From positions 1 to 39,229 of the forward strand of contig JAZQIE010000059.1 of the NCBI GenBank assembly GCA_045540975.1: a DNA stretch of 39,229 nucleotides, given 5' to 3'. Below are positions 22,448-31,168 of the stretch, piece after piece. The translations under genes were made by a program, and so were the position numbers. The notes below the pieces were generated by a model, which was given only the letters and a program-made list of their open reading frames with translations, was not told where the DNA came from and made no database searches. This stretch comes from SIG510 sp045540975. Its GTDB lineage: Bacteria > Bacillota > Clostridia > Oscillospirales > JAAYXM01. Numbering within the stretch: the stretch's first letter is position 1; every line of letters begins with the position of its first letter.

Positions 22448-24547
22448 ATGTATTATGCAGTCGTGCTTTCCGTTATCGTGCTCGCCCTTTTTTATGTGGT
22501 GTTCAACTACGTGCGCATTCGCCGTATGAACGAGGGGACAGCGGAGATGTCGGAAATGGCAGCAATCATCCGAAGCGGCTCCAACACCTTTATGAAAACC
22601 GAGTACAAAACAATTTCGGTTGTTGCGATTCTTGTCGCATTGATTTTCACCCTTTTCATCGAAAAAACCGCAGGGATCACATTCCTGTTCGGCGCGGCAA
22701 TGAGCAGCGCGGTCTGTGTTCTCGGTATGAAGAGCGCAACCTATGCAAACGTCCGTACCGCAAATAAAGCGCGCGAATCCCTCTCGATTGGCGAGACCGT
22801 CAAGGTCGCGCTTTGCGGCGGCAGTATTTCGGGCCTGAGCGTGCAGGCATTCGGTATGCTGGGTCTTCTGGCAGTCCTGCTTCTTTGGGGCGGCATTGAC
22901 CCGAACGCGGTCGGCAGCGGCTTTCTGGCAAATCTAACATGCAACCCGAGTATCATGCGTATTTCCACCTACTCGCTGGGCTGCTCCATGGTTGCAATGT
23001 TCAACCGTGTCGCGGGCGGTAACTATACCAAGGCGGCAGATATCTCGGCAGACATCCTCGCGAAAATCCGTCACGATATGCCGGAGGATGACAGCCGTGT
23101 TCCCAACGTTGTGGCAGACTTCATCGGGGATAACGTAAACGACATCGCGGGCAACTGCTCCGACCTGCTCGAGAGTTTTGTTGCTACCATGGCGGCGGCA
23201 ATCATGATTTCGGTCACCAACTTCGCAAATGCGGGCGCGGAAATCATGAGCGCGACCTCGATGTTCCCGATCGTCCTCGCAGGCGGCGGACTTCTCGGCT
23301 GCCTCCTCGGTCTTGTATTCGCGGCAATCCGTAAGATGGGCAATAACCCCTCCCGCGAGCTCAACCTCGCAACTTGGATTTCCGCGGGTCTCACAGTTGT
23401 TATCGGTCTCGCGGCGGCATATCTCATCTTCGGCGGACTCACGATTGACGGCTTCCGTCTGGGTTGGCTCAGCCCGTGGATTGCAAGTGTTTTGGGAATC
23501 GTCTGCGGCATCGCAATCGGCTCTATCACCGAGTACTACACCAGCGCAGACTTCAAGCCCACCAAGGTTTTGGCGGACATGGCAAAGGAAGGCGAAAGCT
23601 TTGTCATCACCAAGGGCGATGCAATCGGCTCCCGTTCCTGCCTCGCACCCATTCTTCTCATCGGAATCGCGCTTGTGGTCTCGGGTATCATCTGCGGTAC
23701 TTACGGCATCGCGATTTCCTCTCTCGGGATGCTCGCATTCGTCGGAACGACCGTTTCCATCGATGCATTCGGCCCGATTGCGGATAACGCGGGCGGGCTT
23801 GCGGAATCCTGCCATCTGGATGCGTCTGTCCGCGTGATTACCGATAAGCTCGACTCGGTCGGCAATACCACCGCGGCAATCGGAAAAGGCTTTGCAATCG
23901 GCTCCGCCGCATTCGCAACCGTCTCCCTCATCACCGCATATGTCGGAAACTATTCCTCGGGTACCCCCGTACTCAATATGGCATCCTTCATCGTGGTTGC
24001 GGGCGCACTTATCGGCGGCGCGCTGGTCGAGTACTTCTCCGCACTCCTCACCGATAATACCATCGAATCCGCGCGCCTCATGGCGGCGGAAGGTGACCGC
24101 CAACTCTCTGTCCCGGGCGTTTTGGAGGGCACGGTCAAGCCCGAGTACAACCGCTGTGTTGAAATGGCGGCACGTCATGCGCTTAAGAAAATGCTGCTCC
24201 CGTCCATGCTCGCACTCCTCATCCCGATTGCGGGCGGCTTCCTGTTCGGGGTCGAGTTCGTGGGCGGTATCCTGGTCGGTGCAACCGTCTGTGCAATCCC
24301 GCGCGCGATCTTCATGGGAAACTCGGGCGGCGCATTCGATAACGCGAAAAAGCACATCGAAAGCGGCGCAATCGAGGGTCACGGCAAAGGCTCCGCCGCG
24401 CATAAAGCCGCGGTCACGGGCGACACGGTCGGTGATACCCGTAAAGATGTGGTCGGCGTCGCACTCGATATCTTCATCAAGATGATGTCCACCGTCGCAA
24501 ATACCTTGGTCGTGGTCATCAAAAACTTCACATTGTTTCGATTCTAA
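22448..24547 (+). CDS. hppA: Membrane-bound ion-pumping pyrophosphatase, K+-dependent type
   Basis: M-PPases couple hydrolysis of inorganic pyrophosphate to pumping of H+ or Na+ across the membrane. The 699-residue protein has about 16 membrane segments. The substrate-site carboxylates are kept but in altered surroundings: RVAGGNYTKAADISADIL, then DFIGDNVNDIAGNCSDLLES (usually D-N-V-G-D-N-V-G-D) and GDTVGDTRKDVVGVALD (usually G-D-T-V-G-D-P-F-K-D-T-S-G-P). GPIADNAGGLAE matches the family. GNTTAAIGKG has Ala where K+-independent enzymes have Lys, so K+ dependence is expected. I cannot decide between Na+ and H+ pumping. It is monocistronic between a good promoter and a terminator. Confidence 0.92.
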   Translation: MYYAVVLSVIVLALFYVVFNYVRIRRMNEGTAEMSEMAAIIRSGSNTFMKTEYKTISVVAILVALIFTLFIEKTAGITFLFGAAMSSAVCVLGMKSATYANVRTANKARESLSIGETVKVALCGGSISGLSVQAFGMLGLLAVLLLWGGIDPNAVGSGFLANLTCNPSIMRISTYSLGCSMVAMFNRVAGGNYTKAADISADILAKIRHDMPEDDSRVPNVVADFIGDNVNDIAGNCSDLLESFVATMAAAIMISVTNFANAGAEIMSATSMFPIVLAGGGLLGCLLGLVFAAIRKMGNNPSRELNLATWISAGLTVVIGLAAAYLIFGGLTIDGFRLGWLSPWIASVLGIVCGIAIGSITEYYTSADFKPTKVLADMAKEGESFVITKGDAIGSRSCLAPILLIGIALVVSGIICGTYGIAISSLGMLAFVGTTVSIDAFGPIADNAGGLAESCHLDASVRVITDKLDSVGNTTAAIGKGFAIGSAAFATVSLITAYVGNYSSGTPVLNMASFIVVAGALIGGALVEYFSALLTDNTIESARLMAAEGDRQLSVPGVLEGTVKPEYNRCVEMAARHALKKMLLPSMLALLIPIAGGFLFGVEFVGGILVGATVCAIPRAIFMGNSGGAFDNAKKHIESGAIEGHGKGSAAHKAAVTGDTVGDTRKDVVGVALDIFIKMMSTVANTLVVVIKNFTLFRF

Positions 24548-24553
24548 AAAAAC

Positions 24554-24585
24554 AGCGGAGTGGGGTTTCCCACTCCGCTTGTTGT
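24554..24585 (+). terminator. Terminator of the pyrophosphatase gene
   Basis: An 11-bp perfect stem (AGCGGAGTGGG at 24554-24564 with CCCACTCCGCT at 24569-24579) around GTTT is followed by TGTTGT just after the hppA stop codon. Confidence 0.8.
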
Positions 24586-24617
24586 AAAAAAGAAAACCAC
24601 GCGATAGTCGCGTGGTT
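24583..24617 (-). terminator. Terminator for leftward transcription from the five-gene island
   Basis: AACCACGCGA (24595-24604) pairs with TCGCGTGGTT (24608-24617); read leftward it is followed by TTCTTTTTT. It is the first terminator beyond the SpeD-like gene, about 170 bp after its stop codon, on the far side of the IS200 remnant. Confidence 0.7.
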
Positions 24618-24619
24618 CA

Positions 24620-24785
24620 AAAGAGGTTCATCGGTGAACAAAAAAATCCTCCAATGTGTTAGAATACCTTGACCGCCGGTCAAGAATAAAACACATTGGA
24701 GGATTTATCTATGAAAAGAGAAACCATAGACAAAAGTAGTTTAGCACACACAAAATGGATTTGTGAATATCACATCAAATATTTT
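24620..24785 (+). mobile_element. IS200/IS605-type insertion sequence remnant (left end and tnpA start)
   Basis: The left part shows GTTCA-TCGG-TGAAC (24626-24639), a small hairpin like the subterminal hairpins of IS200/IS605 elements. Then comes a 17-bp perfect inverted repeat (24644-24660 and 24690-24706) whose right arm contains the ribosome binding site TTGGAGGAT, with a smaller palindrome inside it (TTGACCG-C-CGGTCAA, 24669-24683). A frame from ATG 24711 encodes MKRETIDKSSLAHTKWICEY followed by HI, which resembles the first 22 residues of IS200 TnpA. After about 24777 the similarity ends and the SpeD-like gene begins on the other strand. The rest of the transposase, including its HUH and Tyr residues, is absent here. 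The ribosome-binding-site hairpin matches the known translational silencing of IS200 transposase. Confidence 0.78.
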
Positions 24786-24788
24786 GAC

Positions 24789-25598
24789 CTAATCAATATT
24801 ATTTCGCCATGCCTGATTGATGCGGATATTGTGATGGTGTTGTTCAGCATGATGGATAGCACTTTTATATTTGCTTCCTCTTGCAAATAAATCGATCTTA
24901 AGTTTATCACCAAAGGTTTGTTCCATTATGCATTCAACAATACCGTCATCTAAAAAACTACAAGAAAAAATATCAATGTTCGCAGTGCGTTCCAAAATGT
25001 CGTAATGAAAGGCAATGTGACTTTGAGCAACTACAAGGACACCTGAAATAAATTTCGGGGATTGTGTTTTGTCGTAAATAACATACGGACGCGAAATAGG
25101 CAACATATTGATTTTGGGGGCAATGTTATCAAGCCAGTTGAATATTTGCTCCGCGGTCACGTCGAAATCCTCTATGGTTATCATATAATGAGGCCCGAAA
25201 TCTAAGGAGGAATTGATTGTATTTGGAGGACTGTTGTCATTGCGTCGATCAACCACAATGGTGTTTATGTTTCTTGCATATATCTGCTGGCTGATAACAC
25301 GAATCGCTTCTTCTTCCGTGCAAAAATTGTCCGTTAGAATGTCTACGAAATAACAGTGGCGATACGGGAATGTATGAATGGTTACATGCGCGCCATTTTC
25401 ACAAATAACAAATGCACTGATACCACCATCTTCGGTGTCGTCACAATAATAGTAAGGAAGTAAAAAGGGCGGCATAACCGGACGCATCCCCAACTCGTGA
25501 GTCAAACTTACAAGTAGGTTGTTAACAGCCATAAAACTGTTAGATTGCGCCAAATCACAATCATATGCATCCATCATGACATGTCTGGTTGCTTGCAT
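24789..25598 (-). CDS. Tandem AdoMet decarboxylase-like (SpeD-family) protein of the island
   Basis: SpeD enzymes self-cleave at Glu-Ser to make a pyruvoyl cofactor and decarboxylate S-adenosylmethionine; some relatives act on ornithine or arginine. This 269-residue protein looks like two SpeD folds in a row. The N-half has RHVMMDAYDCDL and GISAFVICENGAHVTIHTF, where Ser is replaced by Ala (A70), though H75 remains. The C-half has FISGVLVVAQSHIAFHY and NIDIFSCSF, keeping S193, H198 and C213 but with Gln (Q192) where the cleavage-site Glu is normal. The C-half may therefore still be processed, slowly or not at all. No other polyamine gene is nearby. Its start overlaps the stop of the 771-aa gene (TAATG), so it is the last gene of the island operon. 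AT-rich. Function in this context is unknown. Confidence 0.78.
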   Translation of the reverse strand: MQATRHVMMDAYDCDLAQSNSFMAVNNLLVSLTHELGMRPVMPPFLLPYYYCDDTEDGGISAFVICENGAHVTIHTFPYRHCYFVDILTDNFCTEEEAIRVISQQIYARNINTIVVDRRNDNSPPNTINSSLDFGPHYMITIEDFDVTAEQIFNWLDNIAPKINMLPISRPYVIYDKTQSPKFISGVLVVAQSHIAFHYDILERTANIDIFSCSFLDDGIVECIMEQTFGDKLKIDLFARGSKYKSAIHHAEQHHHNIRINQAWRNNID

Positions 25599-27913
25599 TA
25601 GATTTCTTCCTTTCTGGAATCATTGAAAAGATTATTGAATCTTCTAAAATTAATTAAAACAGGATCGATCCACCACTTGTAGTTGGAGCGAATCACATTG
25701 GGCAAACAATAATAAACTTCGCTTCTCGGATAAGAGAATTCTGACAAAACGTTAATATTGGTTTGGTACTCCAGCTTGTTATCGTTATCGATGTCAATAT
25801 TTAGCGAAAAGTTAACTGTCTTGTAACCGTCCGGATTTTCTTTGCTGCGGTTAAATGCTGCGGTAAATGGGTAAATCGTATTAAACAGATTGTGGTCGAA
25901 TGGCGTATTACCGTAACTTCCTGTTTTGAAATATTCAAGTATTTCAATCGTTGTATTTACCCAAGTTTCTGCGTGTTGGTAGGGCGCATCACTTACTGAT
26001 AGCAGACGCATATAATGCTTTTTTAACACGCGTTTATCAATGATTTCGTATTTGCCTACTGCCACGTATAGATTGTGTGGGTTAGGCATGTTAGAGTTGT
26101 TGGATAAATCGCAAAAAGAGATAAAAGCATCAAATAAGCGAAGAGTTCCTTTGGGATGATCGGTTTCATAATTCTCTTTCGCAAGTTTTTCGGCTTTTCC
26201 TTGTGCAGCAGCAAAAAATTCATCTTCAAGCTTTTTTTGCGCGTCGGCAATGATGTCCTCGCTTAAGCACTTGTTGCTTGCCTCGTTGTCATACTCTGCT
26301 TTGATTTCCCCGTATTTATACAAACCGGAGTAAAAACACATAAGGTGCTTGAATGTTTCGCTAAGTATGATACATGCATGACGAATCCGCTTTTCACTCT
26401 CTGTAGAAGAATCCATGCTTTTTAAAAGCGAAATATTACTGTGGAGGTTTCCTGTGTAGATCAGGCTCTCATTCTGTTTGTTCTCCTGAAACATGGAGAG
26501 GTGGGAAACGATTAACATCGCACGCGCACGCGCTAATAATCTCCCTGTTGGTTTTGGTTTTGTGATTTTGCCGAAACCACCCGCTTCACCTACAACAAGT
26601 TTTGTGTCGTGAATTCGCTGCACCTCTGCATTTAATTCAGCCTGCTTTACGTTGAAACAAGGGAGGTCTGTGCGCTTGTATAAATTGGATACTATGTCGT
26701 AAAATGTCTGCGGAACACTCCACATAAGACGCTCAAGGACTGCAGTGGGACTTGCTTCGATGAGTAACATGATAACAATGGTATCCCAGTCAAGCGAATG
26801 AATGTCATTTTCGTAAACCGGTTGTTTAGACTGCGCCCCGCTTTTTTGAAAAACATACGGATATGCCGCACCGAAATGCTTATGAATTGCCTCTTTGCTT
26901 CCCGCGTTGGCACTGATTGCATCGGAAATTGCCAATGCCAGATTCTTGATATACTTATAATTAACAGTATGTATCTGATCAATGCTGTTAGAGTTTTTGA
27001 TGGTTTTGTCTGATTGTGACGAAAAAGGCATTTCGAAGCCGGTCAGTTCCATGTATACTTCGTTTGGACGCTGATTAATTAAATGTGATGAATTGTTGTC
27101 ATCGTCAGGGAGCGTGAAAACAACGGAATTGTTGCCGGAAAAGTATTTCAACACAATTAACGGTTGAGTGGATTGATTTGCGTCTGCAATATCTTCTCGC
27201 AATTCCACACTAAACAGATGATAAATTCCGCCGAACAGATTTGAATCGCGGAAGAAAATATGGTTTAACGGTAACACATCGAAGTCACAAGAGGAATTGT
27301 TTGTGCAGACAAAACGAAACATATCTGCACTCAGTTGTTGTAATTCATAATTGTGCAAGAAGGTTAATGTCTCAAGCAGTTCTTTTAACATTCTAAGCGA
27401 TTCGGCCTTGTTTTCGCATTGATAGCGTGAAGGATTTTTATCATATGCGGAAATGAGTTTAAAATAAGGATTGAAACTAAAACGACTCATATCCCTATTG
27501 CTTAAATCACCAAATACATCCTTTAATTCCCCACCGTTTTGGGCCAAGTCAAACTGAATATCTGTCAACACATATTGAATCAGTTCTTGGGTGGCAGGAT
27601 ATCGCACGAAGACGTCTTTTAAACTCTTGATTACCCGTTTAGCATTATGCTTCCCCATTTTTTGAGAGAACATACCGCCGAAGTCCATATCATAACGGTA
27701 ACATGCATAAGAAAAATAGAATGTCAACAATAAAGCATTTTTCATGAAAACAGGATAAAGCCTATACTGACTCAATAAATCCTCCAAAAGTTCATCTATA
27801 TCGTCCGTGCCGAAGATGAAACTACGGATATTACTGTCGACGATTGTATCCTCTAAAAGATGTTCAAGCAGTCGTCTTTGCTTTTTAATCTCGTCTTGGA
27901 CCCTATTCTCCAT
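25598..27913 (-). CDS. Island protein of unknown family, 771 aa
   Basis: I do not recognise this protein. It is 771 residues, mostly predicted helical, soluble, with no signal peptide. The N-terminus is charged (ENRVQDEIKKQRRLLEHLLE), and there is a hydrophobic stretch at about residues 55-75 (FMKNALLLTFYFSYACYRY) that is probably a buried helix rather than a membrane anchor. Later parts include GEAGGFGKITKPKPTGRLLA, glycine-rich but not a P-loop, and a C-terminal region rich in Asn, Asp, Tyr and Phe (VNFSLNIDIDNDNKLEYQTN). I saw no nuclease, protease or transmembrane signature. It starts 17 bp after the ATPase stop codon and overlaps the SpeD-like gene by one base, so it is translated as part of the same operon. 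Its size suggests a sensor or scaffold; that is a guess from context. Confidence 0.85.
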   Translation of the reverse strand: MENRVQDEIKKQRRLLEHLLEDTIVDSNIRSFIFGTDDIDELLEDLLSQYRLYPVFMKNALLLTFYFSYACYRYDMDFGGMFSQKMGKHNAKRVIKSLKDVFVRYPATQELIQYVLTDIQFDLAQNGGELKDVFGDLSNRDMSRFSFNPYFKLISAYDKNPSRYQCENKAESLRMLKELLETLTFLHNYELQQLSADMFRFVCTNNSSCDFDVLPLNHIFFRDSNLFGGIYHLFSVELREDIADANQSTQPLIVLKYFSGNNSVVFTLPDDDNNSSHLINQRPNEVYMELTGFEMPFSSQSDKTIKNSNSIDQIHTVNYKYIKNLALAISDAISANAGSKEAIHKHFGAAYPYVFQKSGAQSKQPVYENDIHSLDWDTIVIMLLIEASPTAVLERLMWSVPQTFYDIVSNLYKRTDLPCFNVKQAELNAEVQRIHDTKLVVGEAGGFGKITKPKPTGRLLARARAMLIVSHLSMFQENKQNESLIYTGNLHSNISLLKSMDSSTESEKRIRHACIILSETFKHLMCFYSGLYKYGEIKAEYDNEASNKCLSEDIIADAQKKLEDEFFAAAQGKAEKLAKENYETDHPKGTLRLFDAFISFCDLSNNSNMPNPHNLYVAVGKYEIIDKRVLKKHYMRLLSVSDAPYQHAETWVNTTIEILEYFKTGSYGNTPFDHNLFNTIYPFTAAFNRSKENPDGYKTVNFSLNIDIDNDNKLEYQTNINVLSEFSYPRSEVYYCLPNVIRSNYKWWIDPVLINFRRFNNLFNDSRKEEI

Positions 27914-27930
27914 AAACGTTCCTCCGTTGA

Positions 27931-28845
27931 CTAACAGTTGCTGATAATTGCCGCAAGCTTCCTGTATCTTTCCAGTGCAAGTTTCTCGTTTTCATTCAGT
28001 TCAGCTTGGGTGGCCAGTTGACCTTCGCGCCACATGAAACTCTTGACCGCCGGAATCCCAAATTCGTTTTCGTCTAACATACCGGTTTCGTAAGAAATAT
28101 CGTCGTCAGCGTTTTGAACCAGCATTTCAAACTGAGATGTAATACGTTTAACTGCATAATCCGGGTATTTCTTGTCATCTACAATTACTTCTTCCTGGGG
28201 AATAACATTTGGCACAGCTATAATCTTCTTTCGTCCGTCAAACGAACCACCCTGTTCCAAGGATTTTAAAAATCTAACGGTTCCGTTGACAAATTGGATG
28301 GTAGGACGCATGCAGCAGACAACAATGTTGGAGACCTGATTTGTAGCATTCGCTGTTGCGTTGTTGCCAACAGCAGCATCTAAAATCACCGCAGGAACTT
28401 TATAATACTTGCAAACGTCAATAAAATCGCGCAGTTTTTCGGTGAAAGGATTGTTGGAATCGTTATAGTTTCCCTGGTCATCAACGTTTTTTACATCTTT
28501 TGCAGCCAAGAATAAAATAGATTCTTTATCGTAGCCGAAATGGTCTCCGACAGCAAAGAGATCTTTGAAATTAGGATGTTGCCAAATGAATTCCGGATAG
28601 TCTAAGGATTTCAATCCGTTCTTCAACAAGTCCTGTGTACAACATTCGTCGGTTACTTCGGTATCAACCCCTAATAAATAAGACATGCCGCAACTATCTA
28701 AGTCAGTATCAATGATGATTATGGGATGGTCTTTGGTAGGATGAAGATGTTCTTTGGCGAGAATCGGAATCGTATTATATGCTAAAGTACTTCTGCCGGC
28801 ACCACCCTTGTATGAAAAATAAGAAATTACTTTTAACCTTGCCAT
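27931..28845 (-). CDS. ParA/MinD-like ATPase with KGGxGR P-loop variant
   Basis: The 304-residue protein starts ARLKVISYFSYKGGAGRSTL, a deviant Walker A of the SIMIBI (ParA/MinD) class in which the usual final Lys is Arg (K13-G-G-A-G-R18-S-T). The signature lysine K13 is kept. IIIIDTDLDSCGMSYLLGVD (D46, D48) is the switch region and VPAVILDAAVGNNA (D156) the Walker B-like strand. The start FSYKGGxGR-T/S is known to me from a widespread group of ATPases found beside TIR and other conflict-system genes, for example in FxSxx-COOH loci of actinomycetes, and not from chromosome partitioning. The C-terminal helices (ENEKLALERYRKLAAII) lack an amphipathic MinD tail. It is the third gene of the island. 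An ATP-controlled switch or assembly factor is the likely role. Confidence 0.85.
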   Translation of the reverse strand: MARLKVISYFSYKGGAGRSTLAYNTIPILAKEHLHPTKDHPIIIIDTDLDSCGMSYLLGVDTEVTDECCTQDLLKNGLKSLDYPEFIWQHPNFKDLFAVGDHFGYDKESILFLAAKDVKNVDDQGNYNDSNNPFTEKLRDFIDVCKYYKVPAVILDAAVGNNATANATNQVSNIVVCCMRPTIQFVNGTVRFLKSLEQGGSFDGRKKIIAVPNVIPQEEVIVDDKKYPDYAVKRITSQFEMLVQNADDDISYETGMLDENEFGIPAVKSFMWREGQLATQAELNENEKLALERYRKLAAIISNC

Positions 28846-28868
28846 AATATCCTCCGTGAATTGTTATT

Positions 28869-31157
28869 TTAGCCTAATTTGGTATACATGTTGCTTCTGT
28901 GATTGACATCGCTTGAGATGTCATCAATGTTATGGTTGATAATTGCACGCACATCTTCTTTGAAATATTTGGTTTGTTTCTCATATTCTTCAGGTGTGCA
29001 ACGCTTGAATGAGGAACTGTTTGCATAGCATTCGGCAACTACCATTTCCGTCATAGCGCCAAAAAGTTTTGCATACGTGCCGTTTTCATCTTGTGTGGGA
29101 TTAACTGTATCGGGTGCAAAACATGCCGCTGCCTGAGAGAATGCTTGTGTAAGAAGTGCAACGAATTGTGTGCTCAATTCCTTCTCTATCAGTTCACAGA
29201 TGCTATCCTCAACAGTTGGCTTTTTCAACCTTTCCTCTTCTAATAATTGTTCAAGTAACGCAATGCGGCTGTCACGCTGCGCAATCAGTCTGTCTTTTTC
29301 CTCTTCTGCTTTTTCGTGACGAGCTTTCAACTGCGTGATTTCGCCGTTGGGACCGGTAAGTCTGCTGTAATACTCTTGCTCTCTTTTTTGATTGTCGGCA
29401 CCAACTTCGATATACTTTTTTTCGTATGCTTCGTAGTATTCGTAAAGCTCTTTCAAAGCATTAACATAATAATAGTTACTACCGCTGAAATATCCGTCTT
29501 TTTCCCAAATCCACTCGGTGGTCTTGCCTTGCTCGGAACTTTCGGTGTATCGGTTTTCTAAAATAAAACCGGTGTACTTCTGCATGTTGATTTGGGGGTA
29601 TTTCACCAAATATGCGTTAATGATGTTGTTGGTGTGGATGAGCATGGGAAGAAGAGAGAAGACCCTCATGCGCAGTTTTCTTAAATCGTTAACACGTTCC
29701 TTATGGAAAACGAAGCGTTCGTTAAAACCGATAAGAAATTGGTCAACAATATAGTCCTTGCCATCGTTTTTTAAACTTTCATATGTACGGAAAGCTCGTT
29801 GTACGGCGAGCTGACAACTCTCGAGGAGGTTGTTGTATTCTCGCGATTTTTGGACGGAAAGGTTCCTTTGCTCTTCACGTTCTTGAGGAGTAATACTCTC
29901 ATCAGCGCTTTTTATTTCCGCCTGACGCATTTGCAGTTGCAATAACTCATCCATGCCACCGTCAATCAGGATATTAACAATATATACGGTGTTAAACAGA
30001 ACGTCACTGGTAGTACTCATGCGAAGTTCACTTTCGCTAAGTTTTGTAGCTAGGTCATTATAGAAGAAACTGTCTGCCAAGTCGGTGTTAACAAAACTCC
30101 AAATTGCGCTTGCAACATCTTTTAAATGCTTTTCCAAGAGTCCGTAGCGATGCGTAGAATCTACTTTGATTTCCTCGTATGGATCTTGCTCGCCGATTCT
30201 ATCGTTAGAGTTAATCATTCTAAATAAACGAACAAGTTCATTGTAGGTATCGTGACGGGCAACATCTTTGGGCTTGTCAGCGTTCTCTGCTTCTTCGAAC
30301 TGGTATTTTTCTTTCTGTTCGTCAAACTTCGCTTTGGCTTCTTCGTCAATTGGAGTGCCAAATTGTGCGTTGTTAAATAGGCTATACGGATATTTTAACA
30401 CTTCCTCAAATGTTGCGAACATATCCAGGAAACATTCACCGACTGTAAAGGTAAAGTATAAAGAAGGTTCTTCACAGTTCTTTGCAAAGTTCCAGCCGAT
30501 TTTCAAGCCTTTGCCATCCGGATTTTTGCTACCATCGATAAATGCGTTGTTGATATAGCGGAGACCGTATCGAATAATGCTAATTAAGTTGTGCTCCCAT
30601 TTGCAAATCTGTCCGGCCTCAGCATGGATGGTTAAAATCTGGAAGAAGGTAGGAAGTACCCAAGTGATGGTTTCAATGCTTGCGATTTCGGTATCAAAGT
30701 GATCAGAATCATACGGAGAAGCATCAAATATAAAGAGTTCCTTAACGCTCTCCTGTTCGTTTATATCCTCGTCAATTTCAATGTCGCTCACACGGAGTTT
30801 GTTGATGATATCTTTCAAAATCGCATCCATTATATTACGGATAGACCGATGGTGAATGGTGTCATACTCGGTATTGTCAAACTCCAAGCCAAAGTCGTTA
30901 ACCAACGAAACCAGTGTTTGAAGGCCTTGACACTGTGACAGCAAACCAACCTTCTTTTCGGCGTCGTCCATTGGAATACCCAGTTTACCGTTGCCCAAAT
31001 CGATTAGACGTGCATTGATCGCTTTGAAGATATCACGAGCAACTTCGCCTTGCGCTTTGTAAATCGGAAAGATGGTTTCAATATGCTCACGCTCATGACT
31101 CTGCATTGTTTTTTTGTCCAGTATATCCTTTAAGGGGTTGTTTTCAAACTGTTCCAT
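28869..31157 (-). CDS. Island coiled-coil protein of unknown family, 762 aa
   Basis: I do not recognise the family. The 762-residue protein is almost entirely helical, charged and soluble. The first 500 residues form a helical body with segments such as ETITWVLPTFFQILTIHAEA and EWKHNL-type aromatic helices. A coiled coil follows at about 605-645 (ITQLKARHEKAEEEKDRLIA, then RIALLEQLLEEERLKK). A helical tail of about 115 residues ends RSNMYTKLG. There is no signal peptide, membrane segment, P-loop or nuclease motif that I can see. It starts 11 bp after the TIR gene stop codon and ends 23 bp before the ATPase gene. A scaffold or sensor that contacts the TIR protein or the ATPase is a plausible reading from gene order only. 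Confidence 0.85.
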   Translation of the reverse strand: MEQFENNPLKDILDKKTMQSHEREHIETIFPIYKAQGEVARDIFKAINARLIDLGNGKLGIPMDDAEKKVGLLSQCQGLQTLVSLVNDFGLEFDNTEYDTIHHRSIRNIMDAILKDIINKLRVSDIEIDEDINEQESVKELFIFDASPYDSDHFDTEIASIETITWVLPTFFQILTIHAEAGQICKWEHNLISIIRYGLRYINNAFIDGSKNPDGKGLKIGWNFAKNCEEPSLYFTFTVGECFLDMFATFEEVLKYPYSLFNNAQFGTPIDEEAKAKFDEQKEKYQFEEAENADKPKDVARHDTYNELVRLFRMINSNDRIGEQDPYEEIKVDSTHRYGLLEKHLKDVASAIWSFVNTDLADSFFYNDLATKLSESELRMSTTSDVLFNTVYIVNILIDGGMDELLQLQMRQAEIKSADESITPQEREEQRNLSVQKSREYNNLLESCQLAVQRAFRTYESLKNDGKDYIVDQFLIGFNERFVFHKERVNDLRKLRMRVFSLLPMLIHTNNIINAYLVKYPQINMQKYTGFILENRYTESSEQGKTTEWIWEKDGYFSGSNYYYVNALKELYEYYEAYEKKYIEVGADNQKREQEYYSRLTGPNGEITQLKARHEKAEEEKDRLIAQRDSRIALLEQLLEEERLKKPTVEDSICELIEKELSTQFVALLTQAFSQAAACFAPDTVNPTQDENGTYAKLFGAMTEMVVAECYANSSSFKRCTPEEYEKQTKYFKEDVRAIINHNIDDISSDVNHRSNMYTKLG

Positions 31158-31168
31158 GGTTTTCCTCC

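Noticed and set aside
22934..24403. 489-codon frame opposite the pyrophosphatase gene
   Set aside because: Shadow of a strongly conserved membrane protein; composition rich in Cys, Asp, Glu and Arg with no motif.
24696..24890. 64-codon frame starting in the IS200 remnant
   Set aside because: Only the first 22 residues from the ATG at 24711 resemble transposase; the rest is antisense to the SpeD-like gene, so it is a truncated fragment and not a gene.
24789..25598. Ordinary polyamine-pathway speD
   Set aside because: The fold is duplicated, the cleavage-site Glu is Gln, no speE or other polyamine gene is near, and the gene overlaps the 771-aa island gene.
27931..28845. Plasmid or chromosome partition ParA
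   Set aside because: The P-loop variant ends in Arg, no parB or parS-like repeats are adjacent, and the neighbours are TIR and unknown proteins.
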